Shown: positions 32,049 to 41,449, counted from the stretch's first letter. The stretch is DNA of 64,000 nt from Pedobacter duraquae (GCF_004362245.1 NZ_SNWM01000001.1:868001-932000); one strand, 5' to 3'. Numbers and translations: made by a program. The notes: generated by a model from the letters alone, not told the origin.

Positions 32049-35000
32049 TTAGTGGAAAGGAATAAATTTGAAACCGATGTTTGCCCAAGACGAATAATAT
32101 TTATGGTCATTTGGTCGGCCGTCGCCAAAGTCCAGGATCGTTTGTGCGTTGTTGATGTTACTGATTCCCATAAAAATGGAGAAAGACTTGCTGATCTTTT
32201 GAGAAGCGGAAAAGTCGAGTTGTGCCCGTCCTTTTTCCATTAAATCATTTGCTTCCGTATCGGCAAGTTCGCTGATAAAAGTCTCATAGAAGTTTAATGA
32301 AATCCTTCCTGAAAATCCGTATTTTTCGTACGACAGGGATGCATTTCCTACCTTAGGGCGCATAGAAGGTAAACGTACTGTCCGCTCACTAACCAGACCA
32401 GGAACTTTAAATTTGGACTGGATCTGTGTGTAGTTACCATAAATCCCGAAACCATTTAAGAATCCCGGAAGGAAGGTAAGTTGTTGCTGCCATGCCACCT
32501 CAAAACCATATACATGTGCATTTGCACCATTTATTGTCTGGGTAACCTGGTACTTATCGAATTTCCCACCTTGTTGTGTATAGATACTTTCATAGATATA
32601 ATTTTCAATGTTTTTATAAAAGACTCCTCCTGAAATTAAGCCCAGAGATTTAAGATAATGCTCAAAAAGAAAGTCTACGTTCGTTGATATTGCCTGATCC
32701 AGATCCGGATTACCGATCTTCATACGCTTTCTTCTGGTCTCAATTTCCTGCCATGGTACAAGATCATAATAACCGGGGCGAGACAGGGAGCGTGTAACCG
32801 CAGCACGGAGATTAGTACGCTGGTCTAAAGCAAGCTTAAGGTTTAAACTTGGGAAGAAGCCATCGAATGCTGACTTGGTATCTACTTTTGCGGTACTGAC
32901 ATACGCACCTTTATCATCGAATGATACGATATTACCGTTATAATTAAAACCTGTACGTTCATACCTCAAACCGGTGATGATGTCTAATTTATCAAGCGTA
33001 AGTTTACCCATCACATATCCTGCTGCGAGTGTTTCTTTTCCGCTGTAAGAATCTGGATCGGTGTTCTGACGGATATAAGTTTCATCATTCTGGAAAAGTG
33101 AAAGGTTGTTCTGATAATATTGTTCCATCAGATATCCGTTACCGATGGCACCTGACAAATCATAATTGCCATCAAAATATTTTTTTCTTGAATAATCGCC
33201 GAGAAAGTTAGCCATTGATAAAGAGCCAGTTTTTAACTTATATTGAAAGTAACTTCTGGTATGATCATCTTCTTTATATTTATAACGACCACCAAATTTA
33301 AACAGGAATTTATTCTTTGTGCTCAGATCAAAAGTTCGCTGAATGTTAACCGATCCCTGTCCATCTTTATCATGTGCTATCTGATGTCTGTTTACGTATG
33401 AGGAAGTTGTATACTTTGTCGGATCATTTACATTGATGCCACCGAAGTTGAATTGAGGCGCACGTGGATTCGACACATCAAGACCTGCAGATAATCCACC
33501 GTAGGTGAAATAACCGTCGTAATAAGTCGGCTGATCATATAGTCCGGCAGAAAATGTGAGGTCAATATCAGCCTTCCAATTATTCACATCAGTTTTTGCG
33601 CCGATGGAAAATGTGGTGAGGTTACGGTTATAATCCCTGGGCGTACCACTAGATCCAATGGTTACCCCGGTAACAGTATTAATATCTGTGTAGTCGCCGA
33701 TACTATAACTTTTAGTGCCCCTGGTTTGGAGTTCATAGAATTTATTCCATGAGCCTCTCAAATAAACCTGGCTTTTTTCAGTGGGGAAATATTTGAGTTC
33801 ACCCTGTAAACCCAGGTTTTCGCGTTTTAGATCTGTACCTTCCAATTCCAGGTTTGACAGCAGCGTTCTATCTTGTCCGTTGATCGTGTAAGTATCGTAA
33901 TCCTTCTGTACCCGATCCTCGCCACGGAAAGTTTTACTATAGTTTACCCCAAATAAGTAGGCCCATTTGTTCTGCCGTTTGCTGTAGTTTATCGAACCGT
34001 CAAAGTTTTGCTTGTCGACCAGGAAATTATGACCAAAAGAGCCTTTAACCTGTAATTGCTGCGCACCCTGCTTAGGGGTTTTAGAAATAATGTTCACAGA
34101 ACCAGCTGTTCCGTCGGCATCCATATCCGGGGTAAGCGTTTTGTTCACCTCAATTGCCTCAACTGTAGAAGAAAGAATACCATTTAAATCGATATCCCTG
34201 GAGTTGGTTTGCGTAGATGGGAGTCTGTTTCCATTCAACGTTACCGAGCCCATGCTTTGATCCAATCCCCTGATAATAATGTTACGGGGCAGTCCGTAGC
34301 TATAGTCCATGGCAATCCCCGGTACACGTTGCATGGCTTCGCCTACAGTTGCATCCGGAAAGCGTTCTATTTGTTCTTCAGAAAGCACATACTTGATATT
34401 GTCTGCATTCCGCATGTTATTCAAGGCGATTGCTTCTCCCCTTCTGATCCCGTTGATCGTAATCCCTTTCATATCATTGCTTTGGCTTTCCAATTTGAAA
34501 TCAGCCTTTGCGATCTTCCCATCCTCAATCCTAATGCTGAATTCCGTAGCTGTATAGCCAATATAACTTACTTTCAATACTGCTTCACCTGCCTTGATAT
34601 TGTTAATTACGAAATAGCCGTTCGCATCGGTAAGCACTTTCTGATTGGTGCTTTTTAAAATCACAGTTGCATAGGGCAGCACTTTATCATTTTCTTTATC
34701 CTTAACATAGCCTACAACAGATCCCGGTTTAGCTACCACAGCCGGTGCAACTTTCTGGTTTCTTTTGATGACAACCATCAAACCATCCTCGATTATCGTT
34801 AACTGGTTATTTTGAAGCAGGGGTGTTAATATCGTTCTTGCTGTTTTAGAACGATCGTTTACAGAGATGCGGGAATTAATATATTCGTTATTGGTATAGA
34901 CAAAATTGACACCGGTTTTCTTTTCAATTGCCTTAAGAAATTCGGTAAAATTGACATTTTTTAAATGGAGGTCAATTCGGGTATTTAATCCTTCCTGACC

Positions 35001-35114
35001 TTTAACTGCAGAAGCCTGCACGAGGTTGAGAAATAAGACGGAGAGGGTACAGTAGATGAGGCTTGTACGCATAATTATTTTCACGAGGCTGTCAGCCCCA
35101 TTAAATTTTTTCAT
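32049..35114 (-). CDS. TonB-dependent receptor with STN domain (unit B, no SusD)
   Basis: 1021 residues. Signal peptide up to about 38. An STN domain spans about 45-115 (L-K-N-V-N-F-T-E-F-L-K-A-I-E-K-K-T-G-V). A carboxypeptidase-like domain spans about 130-210 and a plug about 230-350, with R-F-P-D-A-T-V-G-E-A-M-Q-R-V-P-G and I-I-R-G-L-D. The barrel ends W-A-N-I-G-F-K-F-I. It belongs to the OMR/CirA-like TBDR group rather than SusC, and no susD follows. The STN domain gives direct contact with the FecR protein encoded upstream. Probably imports phosphorylated compounds processed by the neighbouring phosphatase. Confidence 0.93.
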   Translation of the reverse strand: MKKFNGADSLVKIIMRTSLIYCTLSVLFLNLVQASAVKGQEGLNTRIDLHLKNVNFTEFLKAIEKKTGVNFVYTNNEYINSRISVNDRSKTARTILTPLLQNNQLTIIEDGLMVVIKRNQKVAPAVVAKPGSVVGYVKDKENDKVLPYATVILKSTNQKVLTDANGYFVINNIKAGEAVLKVSYIGYTATEFSIRIEDGKIAKADFKLESQSNDMKGITINGIRRGEAIALNNMRNADNIKYVLSEEQIERFPDATVGEAMQRVPGIAMDYSYGLPRNIIIRGLDQSMGSVTLNGNRLPSTQTNSRDIDLNGILSSTVEAIEVNKTLTPDMDADGTAGSVNIISKTPKQGAQQLQVKGSFGHNFLVDKQNFDGSINYSKRQNKWAYLFGVNYSKTFRGEDRVQKDYDTYTINGQDRTLLSNLELEGTDLKRENLGLQGELKYFPTEKSQVYLRGSWNKFYELQTRGTKSYSIGDYTDINTVTGVTIGSSGTPRDYNRNLTTFSIGAKTDVNNWKADIDLTFSAGLYDQPTYYDGYFTYGGLSAGLDVSNPRAPQFNFGGINVNDPTKYTTSSYVNRHQIAHDKDGQGSVNIQRTFDLSTKNKFLFKFGGRYKYKEDDHTRSYFQYKLKTGSLSMANFLGDYSRKKYFDGNYDLSGAIGNGYLMEQYYQNNLSLFQNDETYIRQNTDPDSYSGKETLAAGYVMGKLTLDKLDIITGLRYERTGFNYNGNIVSFDDKGAYVSTAKVDTKSAFDGFFPSLNLKLALDQRTNLRAAVTRSLSRPGYYDLVPWQEIETRRKRMKIGNPDLDQAISTNVDFLFEHYLKSLGLISGGVFYKNIENYIYESIYTQQGGKFDKYQVTQTINGANAHVYGFEVAWQQQLTFLPGFLNGFGIYGNYTQIQSKFKVPGLVSERTVRLPSMRPKVGNASLSYEKYGFSGRISLNFYETFISELADTEANDLMEKGRAQLDFSASQKISKSFSIFMGISNINNAQTILDFGDGRPNDHKYYSSWANIGFKFIPFH

Positions 35115-35121
35115 AAATTTG
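35114..35121 (+). promoter_or_regulatory. Predicted antisense -7 element over the receptor start codon
   Basis: TAAATTTG fits TAnnTTTG exactly on the plus strand. Its first base is the last base of the CAT complement of the receptor's ATG (35112-35114). No -33 TTG is evident upstream. The matching site in unit D is at 61669. Confidence 0.4.
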
Positions 35122-35126
35122 GGTTG

Positions 35127-35230
35127 TTTAAATTTTCAGATTTAAATAATTAGAATGTTTAACCTTTTGGTTTCTACCAATTGGTTAGGATTTGAAGCCG
35201 TTCCCGGGCCAACAGGAACGGCTTTTTTTT
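35127..35230 (+). ncRNA. Predicted antisense small RNA, unit B
   Basis: Inferred from the plus-strand -7 element at 35114-35121 and an intrinsic terminator: AGCCGTTCC (35196-35204), 10-base loop, GGAACGGCT (35215-35223), then T8 ending at 35230. No plus-strand protein gene ends here. The RNA would be about 100 nt and complementary to the 5' leader of the TonB-receptor mRNA. Antisense RNAs at susC homologues are known in Bacteroides (DonS type). Confidence 0.42.
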
Positions 35231-36233
35231 ATGGATTACTACATGAGGTGCCTCCTTCTACGTAAACTGTATGATCGATTTGTTTAGTTTGTAAGTTCAT
35301 TACCATTTTCAGTGTCCGCAGTACCTCTTTAAGTGGCTTGTTTTGGAATTTCGCGGTCAGCCTGCATTCCTGATATTTCAGTGGATCGGCTTTAACTTGC
35401 ACATTGAACTTTCTTGAGATTGTTGCAAAGACCTCGTTGAGCGGCGTTTGTTCGAAAGTAAGTATGCCAGCGGTCCAGGCGTTTACTTCTGAATTCGTTA
35501 CGCTTAACTTAGTGAATGTATGCTGGTTCCTGTTGAAGGTTAACTTATCGTTTGCGACAAGCATTACCGGGACCTTTGCCTCCTTAGTGTCGGCTATCAA
35601 CACACCAACTTTCCCGGAGTTAACTGCTACCGAGGTATTCATTTCGTTACCATAAGCCCTGATGCTAAAGCTTGTGCCATACACAACGGTAGTGAGTTTA
35701 CCACTCTCCACAACAAAGGGATGTTTTTCATCGTGGGCAACATCAAAGTAGGCTTCTCCGATCAACTGTACCGTTCTGGATTTCTGTGCGCTGAAGTATT
35801 TATGAAATCGGATTTCAGAACCGGAGTTTAACCAGATTTTAGAGCTGTCGGGTAGATTAACCTGAATCATTTTTCCGGCATCCGCTTTCCTGGTTACCCA
35901 TTCTTCTGAAGGATTATGTTTTTTATCTTGACTGAACTGAAAAAGAGCTGCCAGGAGAACCGCTGCCGACAAAGCTGCAGCTATTCCATACTTCCAGAAA
36001 TTAAGCTGTTTAACTTGTGTTTTAGCAATCAGCTGTGGCTGCAATTGATCAAAAGAAACATGAGGCTGATCAGGCTGAATCAAAGCTGACAATTCCCATA
36101 CTACTTTTGCTTCCTGATAACCTTGCGCGTGACTCTCGTCTTCGGTCAACCATTGCTCAAGCAAAGATTGCGAATCTGCCGTTTCTGTATTGGTTAACCG
36201 TTTTACGATCGCATTCCATATTTTATCCTCCAT
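35229..36233 (-). CDS. FecR-family anti-sigma factor (unit B)
   Basis: 334 residues from ATG 36233 (M-E-D-K-I-W-N-A-I-V-K-R-L). A start further upstream at 36266 would run into the sigma-FecR gap. One membrane helix A-A-A-L-S-A-A-V-L-L-A-A-L (about 80-96). The FecR domain has I-Q-V-N-L-P-D-S-S-K-I-W-L-N-S-G-S and Y-F-D-V-A-H-D-E-K-H-P-F-V-V. The STN-like DUF4974 end has L-N-E-V-F-A-T-I-S-R-K-F-N-V-Q-V. The last base pair overlaps the T run of the predicted antisense RNA terminator. It transmits the signal from the unit B receptor. Confidence 0.92.
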   Translation of the reverse strand: MEDKIWNAIVKRLTNTETADSQSLLEQWLTEDESHAQGYQEAKVVWELSALIQPDQPHVSFDQLQPQLIAKTQVKQLNFWKYGIAAALSAAVLLAALFQFSQDKKHNPSEEWVTRKADAGKMIQVNLPDSSKIWLNSGSEIRFHKYFSAQKSRTVQLIGEAYFDVAHDEKHPFVVESGKLTTVVYGTSFSIRAYGNEMNTSVAVNSGKVGVLIADTKEAKVPVMLVANDKLTFNRNQHTFTKLSVTNSEVNAWTAGILTFEQTPLNEVFATISRKFNVQVKADPLKYQECRLTAKFQNKPLKEVLRTLKMVMNLQTKQIDHTVYVEGGTSCSNP

Positions 36234-36298
36234 ACCTGATTGTACTTTTACTACTACCAAAGACAATAAATGGGCCCTTAAATACGGGTTGGGATAGG

Positions 36299-36865
36299 TT
36301 AAAGTTCTGTTACGTCTTCGTTAACTAAATGTTTAGCGCGCGCATGGATAAATTGCATGGCTTTTCCCAAATGGTCTTCGACGGTACGCACGGAGATCTG
36401 AAGTAAATCTGCAATTTCGATATAGCTGAACCCTTCAAGACGAAACATCCTGAATACGATTTGTCTTCGCTGTGGAAGTTGTGCGATGGTATTTTGTAAA
36501 AAACTCAGTTTGTCAGATTCCGTTACAACCTCCGACAAAGGCATTGTTAAATCAGCAATTAAAGTCAGTTCGTCCTGATCAATAAAAGATACAGGCAGCT
36601 GTTTTTCTTTTTTGAGATGGTTGAGCGAAGCGTTTTTAACAGACTGATACAGGTACCCTTTGATTTGATCTGGTTTATCATTTTTAAACCACAACTGGAC
36701 AAAGACATCATTCACAATTGCATTCGCAGACTCAACGTCTTTTACCCAATAGAAAGCGTATTTCTGCAGGGAACTGGCTATAGCATTGTAAAGCGATTCA
36801 AATTGGGCTAAATCATAAGACTTGGCATTAATTTCTTTCAAACCTGGCGTTGCGTTCAACTGCAT
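36299..36865 (-). CDS. ECF RNA polymerase sigma factor (unit B)
   Basis: 188 residues. Region 2 carries I-V-N-D-V-F-V-Q-L-W-F-K-N and K-G-Y-L-Y-Q-S-V-K-N-A-S-L-N-H-L-K; region 4 carries L-P-Q-R-R-Q-I-V-F-R-M-F-R-L-E-G-F-S-Y-I-E-I-A-D-L-L-Q-I-S-V-R-T-V-E-D-H. FecI-like. Separated by 65 bp from its FecR. It likely drives the TonB receptor and purple acid phosphatase of the unit. Confidence 0.9.
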   Translation of the reverse strand: MQLNATPGLKEINAKSYDLAQFESLYNAIASSLQKYAFYWVKDVESANAIVNDVFVQLWFKNDKPDQIKGYLYQSVKNASLNHLKKEKQLPVSFIDQDELTLIADLTMPLSEVVTESDKLSFLQNTIAQLPQRRQIVFRMFRLEGFSYIEIADLLQISVRTVEDHLGKAMQFIHARAKHLVNEDVTEL

Positions 36866-36942
36866 GATATCGTACGCAAAGCTGGCGATACCGTATAAAT
36901 ACTATATTAACGGGGCATTATGTTTACAACGAACTTATGGAA

Positions 36943-38208
36943 TTAGTAAAAACTAACCAGTCCTTTTTTAAAATTGATAGAAATTACATATTGACTTAAA
37001 AAAGGATAACCTAAGATACCATTTATGCGCAGCTGATCGGGAGTATTTGCATTTGCCATATTGTTCTCGGTGAACACAGCAAGCATGGGATCAAATTTTA
37101 GCTTCCCTATTTTTGCACCTGTCAATGCGGCCGATTTCACCATGACTGTCTTATCACCAAGTCCAAACATTTCAACTTCGCTTTCGTCTTTTAGCGCTGA
37201 TTTTAGTTGGGCATAATGCTCAGAAAAAAAGAGATTGCTGTTAGCGCCATAGTCAAGACCCATTGGATAGTCCCTTCCTAAAATACTAAGGTTAATTATC
37301 GGAATATGTCGTTGCATTACAATAGCTGCAGATGAAATGGGTTTTACCCTCTTGATTGCCGGATTTAAATAATTGCCTGCGCTATCTACATGAATCAGTG
37401 TCATTATTTTTTGTTTATAATCAATTTTCACTTCAAAAGCATTCAAAAAATCGTAGCCTAGTAATCCCCAGGAATCACTGCGTTTTGCTCCTGCCAGCGT
37501 ATTGACGTCAAAGCCCCGGATTTTCATTTTGCCCAAGGTCAGACTGTCCAACATCACCTGCCCTAGTTGGCTTGCCCCGTTAATACCTGTTACCGTTGGG
37601 CCTGCTGCTACAGGTTTCAGGTTAGCTTGCGAAAGGATATCGCCCTGAAGTATGGTTACTGCAGCACCTGAGTCAAACTGAAGACGACCCTTTTTACCGT
37701 TAATCTCAACTGTTAAAAAAATTAGCTTATCGAAAATTTCAAAGGGTACGTTAATGCTATCAGGGATAATGCCAGTGAGTTGCTGTGTACCTGGATTAAC
37801 TTTAGGAGCTACAGGAACACTTTTCACGATATTAAGCTCAATTGCTTTACCGTTGTCGGCGAAAAGAAAGTCGGGTTTACCATCCCGTCCATTCCCATAT
37901 TTAGCCGCGATGAATACTCTGGTGCCAGTTGTTTCTTTTACTTGCTTCAAGATAGTATAATCTGAAATCGCCGAGAACTTCTGATTAAAGATGAGTGGAA
38001 TTAGGCGATCGTTGATCCCTCTCGGAAATGTAGAGATTTTACAACTATCATCTATTAGAGCGATAATGGCTTTGCTATCGAGGCTATTCATTGCAGCAAC
38101 GAGGTTTTTTGTTAAGGCCTCATACTTACTTTCCTGAGCATGCGCTGTGTTGTAAAATGCAAAGACTGCAATGAGGCAGCTGTAAAGTATATTGGTTTTT
38201 GTTTTCAT
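36943..38208 (-). CDS. Secreted protein with two retropepsin-like aspartyl domains
   Basis: 421 residues. Signal peptide ending A-H-A-Q. Residues about 27-125 are an NTF2/DUF-like domain (L-V-A-A-M-N-S-L-D-S-K-A-I-I-A-L-I-D). Two retropepsin-like modules follow: the first with the aspartyl motif Q-F-D179-S-G-A-A, the second with the altered motif G-L-D319-Y-G-A-N. In true pepsin-like enzymes both motifs are D-T/S-G. The tyrosine replacement in the second suggests lowered activity or a different pairing. It may process periplasmic or surface peptides. It lies between unit B's sigma gene and unit C's hydrolase gene. Confidence 0.75.
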   Translation of the reverse strand: MKTKTNILYSCLIAVFAFYNTAHAQESKYEALTKNLVAAMNSLDSKAIIALIDDSCKISTFPRGINDRLIPLIFNQKFSAISDYTILKQVKETTGTRVFIAAKYGNGRDGKPDFLFADNGKAIELNIVKSVPVAPKVNPGTQQLTGIIPDSINVPFEIFDKLIFLTVEINGKKGRLQFDSGAAVTILQGDILSQANLKPVAAGPTVTGINGASQLGQVMLDSLTLGKMKIRGFDVNTLAGAKRSDSWGLLGYDFLNAFEVKIDYKQKIMTLIHVDSAGNYLNPAIKRVKPISSAAIVMQRHIPIINLSILGRDYPMGLDYGANSNLFFSEHYAQLKSALKDESEVEMFGLGDKTVMVKSAALTGAKIGKLKFDPMLAVFTENNMANANTPDQLRINGILGYPFLSQYVISINFKKGLVSFY

Positions 38209-38260
38209 GACGCGTGTGCCTTTTTCGGCGATATGGTTTGATCAGTAATAGAAATATGAA

Positions 38261-38284
38261 AGGCCAGAACATCCATTCTGGCCT
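38261..38284 (-). terminator. Hairpin after the alpha/beta hydrolase gene
   Basis: Perfect 9-bp stem AGGCCAGAA (38261-38269) with TTCTGGCCT (38276-38284) and a 6-base loop, 49 bp after the hydrolase stop on the minus strand. The T tract is poor, so termination is likely but not certain. Confidence 0.55.
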
Positions 38285-38332
38285 ATATCATAATTATTAC
38301 TACCTAAATTATTTTGTATGATTTGTTAAGCG

Positions 38333-39415
38333 CTATCGGATGGTTTTATCAATCCAGTTTTTTATGATAGCTAGTACTTCGGGAGAAACACCAGATTGTA
38401 TTTTTGTATATTCTGCTGCATCGCAAGTTTGACAAGGCAGCAGCAAGTGGTTGAGTCCAGGCATTTTTATTGTCGTGACGTTATTGTTTCCTCCGGCAGC
38501 GGCATAGCTTTTCCAATTGGCCAGGTTACTATCTGCAGCTACATACAAGTCTTTATCCCCGTTGATGGCGAGTATGGGCACTTTAATCGCGCCAATTGTT
38601 TTTGGTGCATCATACTGAATAAAATAGCGGTACCAGGGACCGATGGCCGTTCTTACATAACTGTAAATTGGAAACCTGAAGTGATCGAACTGGATGTTTA
38701 AGGTTTTAAAATACGCGTCATCTTTCAGCTTCCAGGTCTGGTAAGTCTCGTTCAATTTGACCTCCATACTATCAGAATTCGCATATTTGTAGGCCACCTT
38801 AAACATGATCGTATTGATCTCATTGGAGCGTTTTTTATCATAGTCTGGCAAGGCTGAGGCCGCAACCAGGTCTTCGTTTTGTTTATATAAATTATCCAGC
38901 CCAGACATAGCAACACCGGACAGACTGATCAGAAATTTGACATCTTTGCTTTGTGCAGCTGCGATTGACATTGACGCTCCACCTTCGCTATGGCCAATTA
39001 GTCCAATTGTAGCTGGATTAATATCTTTTCGGTTTTTCAGGTAGGCTATTGCGGTCAGCGCATCCTCAGCAAAGTTGCCCGTAGTAGCCGTTTCATACAC
39101 ACCTGTCGTTTTACCAACGCCCCTATCATCTGTGCGTAATACGGCGATACCGTGCTGACTAAGGTAAGTTGCAATTTCCAAAAATATTTTGTGCCCGGCC
39201 ATAGTACCATCGCGGTCCTGTTTACCTGTTCCTGAGAGAAAAACCAGTGTAGGAAAAGATTTTTTTCCGATAGGTTTAGTCAGCGTGCCGCCAAAAGTAA
39301 GCTGTCCATCGGCACTTTTAAAGGATACACTATCAGATGAAATCTGAAATACTTTGTCTTGCGCGCTCAGCGAAAAGCCGCAGCAAAGAAGGATAATTAT
39401 AATCGAGTTCTTCAT
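38333..39415 (-). CDS. Secreted alpha/beta hydrolase (unit C)
   Basis: 360 residues. Signal peptide ending S-L-S-A-Q. The hydrolase fold has the nucleophile elbow G-H-S143-E-G-G, the acid region I-L-A-I-N-G-D-K-D and the histidine in G-L-N-H-L-L-L-P. The middle includes R-T-D-D-R-G-V-G, typical of the BAAT/peptidase-like branch. It probably hydrolyses small esters or amides in the periplasm. The ATG overlaps the stop of the TlpA gene by one base (TAATG), so it is coupled to unit C. Confidence 0.85.
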   Translation of the reverse strand: MKNSIIIILLCCGFSLSAQDKVFQISSDSVSFKSADGQLTFGGTLTKPIGKKSFPTLVFLSGTGKQDRDGTMAGHKIFLEIATYLSQHGIAVLRTDDRGVGKTTGVYETATTGNFAEDALTAIAYLKNRKDINPATIGLIGHSEGGASMSIAAAQSKDVKFLISLSGVAMSGLDNLYKQNEDLVAASALPDYDKKRSNEINTIMFKVAYKYANSDSMEVKLNETYQTWKLKDDAYFKTLNIQFDHFRFPIYSYVRTAIGPWYRYFIQYDAPKTIGAIKVPILAINGDKDLYVAADSNLANWKSYAAAGGNNNVTTIKMPGLNHLLLPCQTCDAAEYTKIQSGVSPEVLAIIKNWIDKTIR

Positions 39416-41412
39416 TACTTAGCCGCTTTAGTAAGTTCTACCATCGTTGAGATTTCATCAGCAAGTTCAGTGGCACTACCTTTAAATCCGACGGTGATGA
39501 ATCTGACATTTCCATTAGCGTCGACAATAATTTTTTGCGGGATTCCGGAGATTGAAAATGCCTTACAGATCTGGTCGAACGTTTCTCCTGTAGCCTTAGC
39601 ATTTGGCGCTTTATTGTCAAACAGCACATTGAAGCCATACTTTTTCTCTTTAATATACTTTGCAATTTCCGCTTTATAATCTGCGATAGTTTCTTCAGTA
39701 TCCACGAAATAAAATACCACATTTGGATCTTTCGCATATTTATCCACCGCCAGTTTCATTCCTGGAAAAGAGGCTTTACACGGCACACACCAGGTTGCCC
39801 AGAAGTCGAACACCACAGTTTTGCCCTTAAGATCCTGAAGCTTTACCATTTTACCGTTTAGGTCTTGCATTGCGAAATCAATCATGGGCTTATTGATTAT
39901 TTCTTTTTTGATTTCCTCAACCATTTTGAGTCCATCAGCGTTGTTTTTCAACCCATTCAGATATTTGTCATATCCTTTATCAGTACCTGTTCTTTTTACA
40001 TAACTGGCTTTCAGCATCTCCATCATCTCCGGGCTGCTCTGATTTTCGAAAACGCTTTTTTCCAGCAAAGTTCTCAATTCTACTTGCTGATTCAGCTCTT
40101 TCAGTGTATTTGCCCGCTCTGCATTTAATGCGGCACGGGTATAGCCCAGGTATTGTTTGGCTAAGTTGCCATAGGCTAATGCCTCTTTATATCTACCTGC
40201 TGAATTTAACAGGTGGACGTGCATGTACATCGGGCGTGTAATGATCTCATTTACATAATTCACCCATTCTTTTGGGGAGAGATAAGCAAATTCTTCAGGG
40301 CGGTTAGCACGCAGATATTCCATTCTTTTTAGGATCAACTCTGATACAGGAAGAAGCTCCGCATCTGACATACCATTTTTTCCGAATTGAATTTCCACTA
40401 CCTTGTAATACACGGTTGGCAACACGCTAAACGGCACTTTATCGATGTATTTATTCAATTCTTCATAGTTGTGCGTACCATAAGTACTGAGTACGACGAT
40501 ATTTTGATAGATACCTGGATAACTCATCCTGTTTTCAGTATTGAATTCAGCGTTTGAGCCCTCTTCGGGAAAATCCTGCACAAACTGTTTATTGGCGTTT
40601 AAAAGGGCATTGACATCAGAACCAACCGGCATTTTTTTAAACGCCGCTAATCGTGCGAGGCTGCCTTTAGGAAATTTTTGAAGCATTACTTTGTCGACCG
40701 AGTCTGCCGTCACTTTATCCTGTACCAGGCGTAAAAGAATCTTTCTGGCATTTAGCAAATCATTTTCGCTGGCTTCAGGCCTTTTCAAATAATTCAATAC
40801 CCGCTGTAAGCGTGGTCCGGCATCATTTTTAAAAGTCGCATTTAAGGCTAGCGCGTAAGGATAAACCAAATCAGACTTTGCCGATTGATTGAAACTGATT
40901 TCCTGATTGAGCCAATGGTAGGTTGCAGAATCGCTGACCCCTTTAAATTTAATATAACCGGGGATATCCATACCATATTTTGGGGAACGGGCAAGGCCCC
41001 AACCGGCATAGGCACCTGGAGCCTGGACACCTTGTCTGGTCTTGTCCATGAACATGGAGAAATACCCCTGATTGTTATTGTTGTCAGTAAGCGTATCAGC
41101 CTGAAACTTCAGGGCAATGATACCGGCCTTTTCAGGGATTTTATAATGAGTTTTCCAGACATTTCCAGTATTTACAAGATTAATATCCTCTGCATACCAT
41201 TTGTAGTTCTGATACGAATAGAGAACAGCGGTAACCTTCTTCTTATTACTCAGGGGTGTACCTGTTGCATCATAAGTAATTTCAATATCCTGACCAGGCG
41301 TAGGACGTTCAGGCACTATTTTATAAGTACCTGGGCCTTGTGCACGTGCAAACAAAACTATTAACGAGAGTGCTAATACAATAAGGAATGATCTGTTTAG
41401 TATTTTTTTCAT
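39415..41412 (-). CDS. Large TlpA-type thioredoxin-fold protein (unit C)
   Basis: 665 residues from ATG 41412 (M-K-K-I-L-N-R-S-F-L-I). A TTG further up would sit inside a strong hairpin. Signal peptide ending A-R-A-Q. An Ig-like N-terminal domain with P-T-P-G-Q-D-I-E-I-T-Y, a helical TPR-like middle of about 300 residues and a TlpA thioredoxin domain with W-C542-V-P-C follow. The cis-proline S-I-S-G-I-P-Q-K is present. It reduces or exchanges disulfides outside the inner membrane. The active cysteine falls at the same residue number as in the unit D paralogue, which supports the chosen start and the duplication. Confidence 0.9.
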   Translation of the reverse strand: MKKILNRSFLIVLALSLIVLFARAQGPGTYKIVPERPTPGQDIEITYDATGTPLSNKKKVTAVLYSYQNYKWYAEDINLVNTGNVWKTHYKIPEKAGIIALKFQADTLTDNNNNQGYFSMFMDKTRQGVQAPGAYAGWGLARSPKYGMDIPGYIKFKGVSDSATYHWLNQEISFNQSAKSDLVYPYALALNATFKNDAGPRLQRVLNYLKRPEASENDLLNARKILLRLVQDKVTADSVDKVMLQKFPKGSLARLAAFKKMPVGSDVNALLNANKQFVQDFPEEGSNAEFNTENRMSYPGIYQNIVVLSTYGTHNYEELNKYIDKVPFSVLPTVYYKVVEIQFGKNGMSDAELLPVSELILKRMEYLRANRPEEFAYLSPKEWVNYVNEIITRPMYMHVHLLNSAGRYKEALAYGNLAKQYLGYTRAALNAERANTLKELNQQVELRTLLEKSVFENQSSPEMMEMLKASYVKRTGTDKGYDKYLNGLKNNADGLKMVEEIKKEIINKPMIDFAMQDLNGKMVKLQDLKGKTVVFDFWATWCVPCKASFPGMKLAVDKYAKDPNVVFYFVDTEETIADYKAEIAKYIKEKKYGFNVLFDNKAPNAKATGETFDQICKAFSISGIPQKIIVDANGNVRFITVGFKGSATELADEISTMVELTKAAK

Positions 41413-41425
41413 TTTGGTTCGGTTA

Positions 41426-41449
41426 GCTGCTGAGCAAATGCTCAGCAGC
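41426..41449. promoter_or_regulatory. Perfect hairpin in the SusD-TlpA gap (unit C)
   Basis: Eleven-bp arms GCTGCTGAGCA (41426-41436) and TGCTCAGCAGC (41439-41449) separated by AA; a real RNA loop would open the last one or two pairs. There is no T run on either strand, so it is unlikely to be a simple terminator. A (TG)6 tract sits beside it at 41459-41470. Confidence 0.6.

Noticed and set aside
34209..34658. 149-codon plus-strand frame inside the unit B receptor
   Set aside because: Opposite strand of a conserved plug region; no family features.
35196..35230. Hairpin read as a sense terminator between FecR and the unit B receptor
   Set aside because: The T run is on the plus strand only; the minus strand continues TTCAAATCC, which is poor for termination.
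40885..41364. 159-codon plus-strand frame opposite the unit C TlpA gene
   Set aside because: Antisense shadow of a protein with clear domains.
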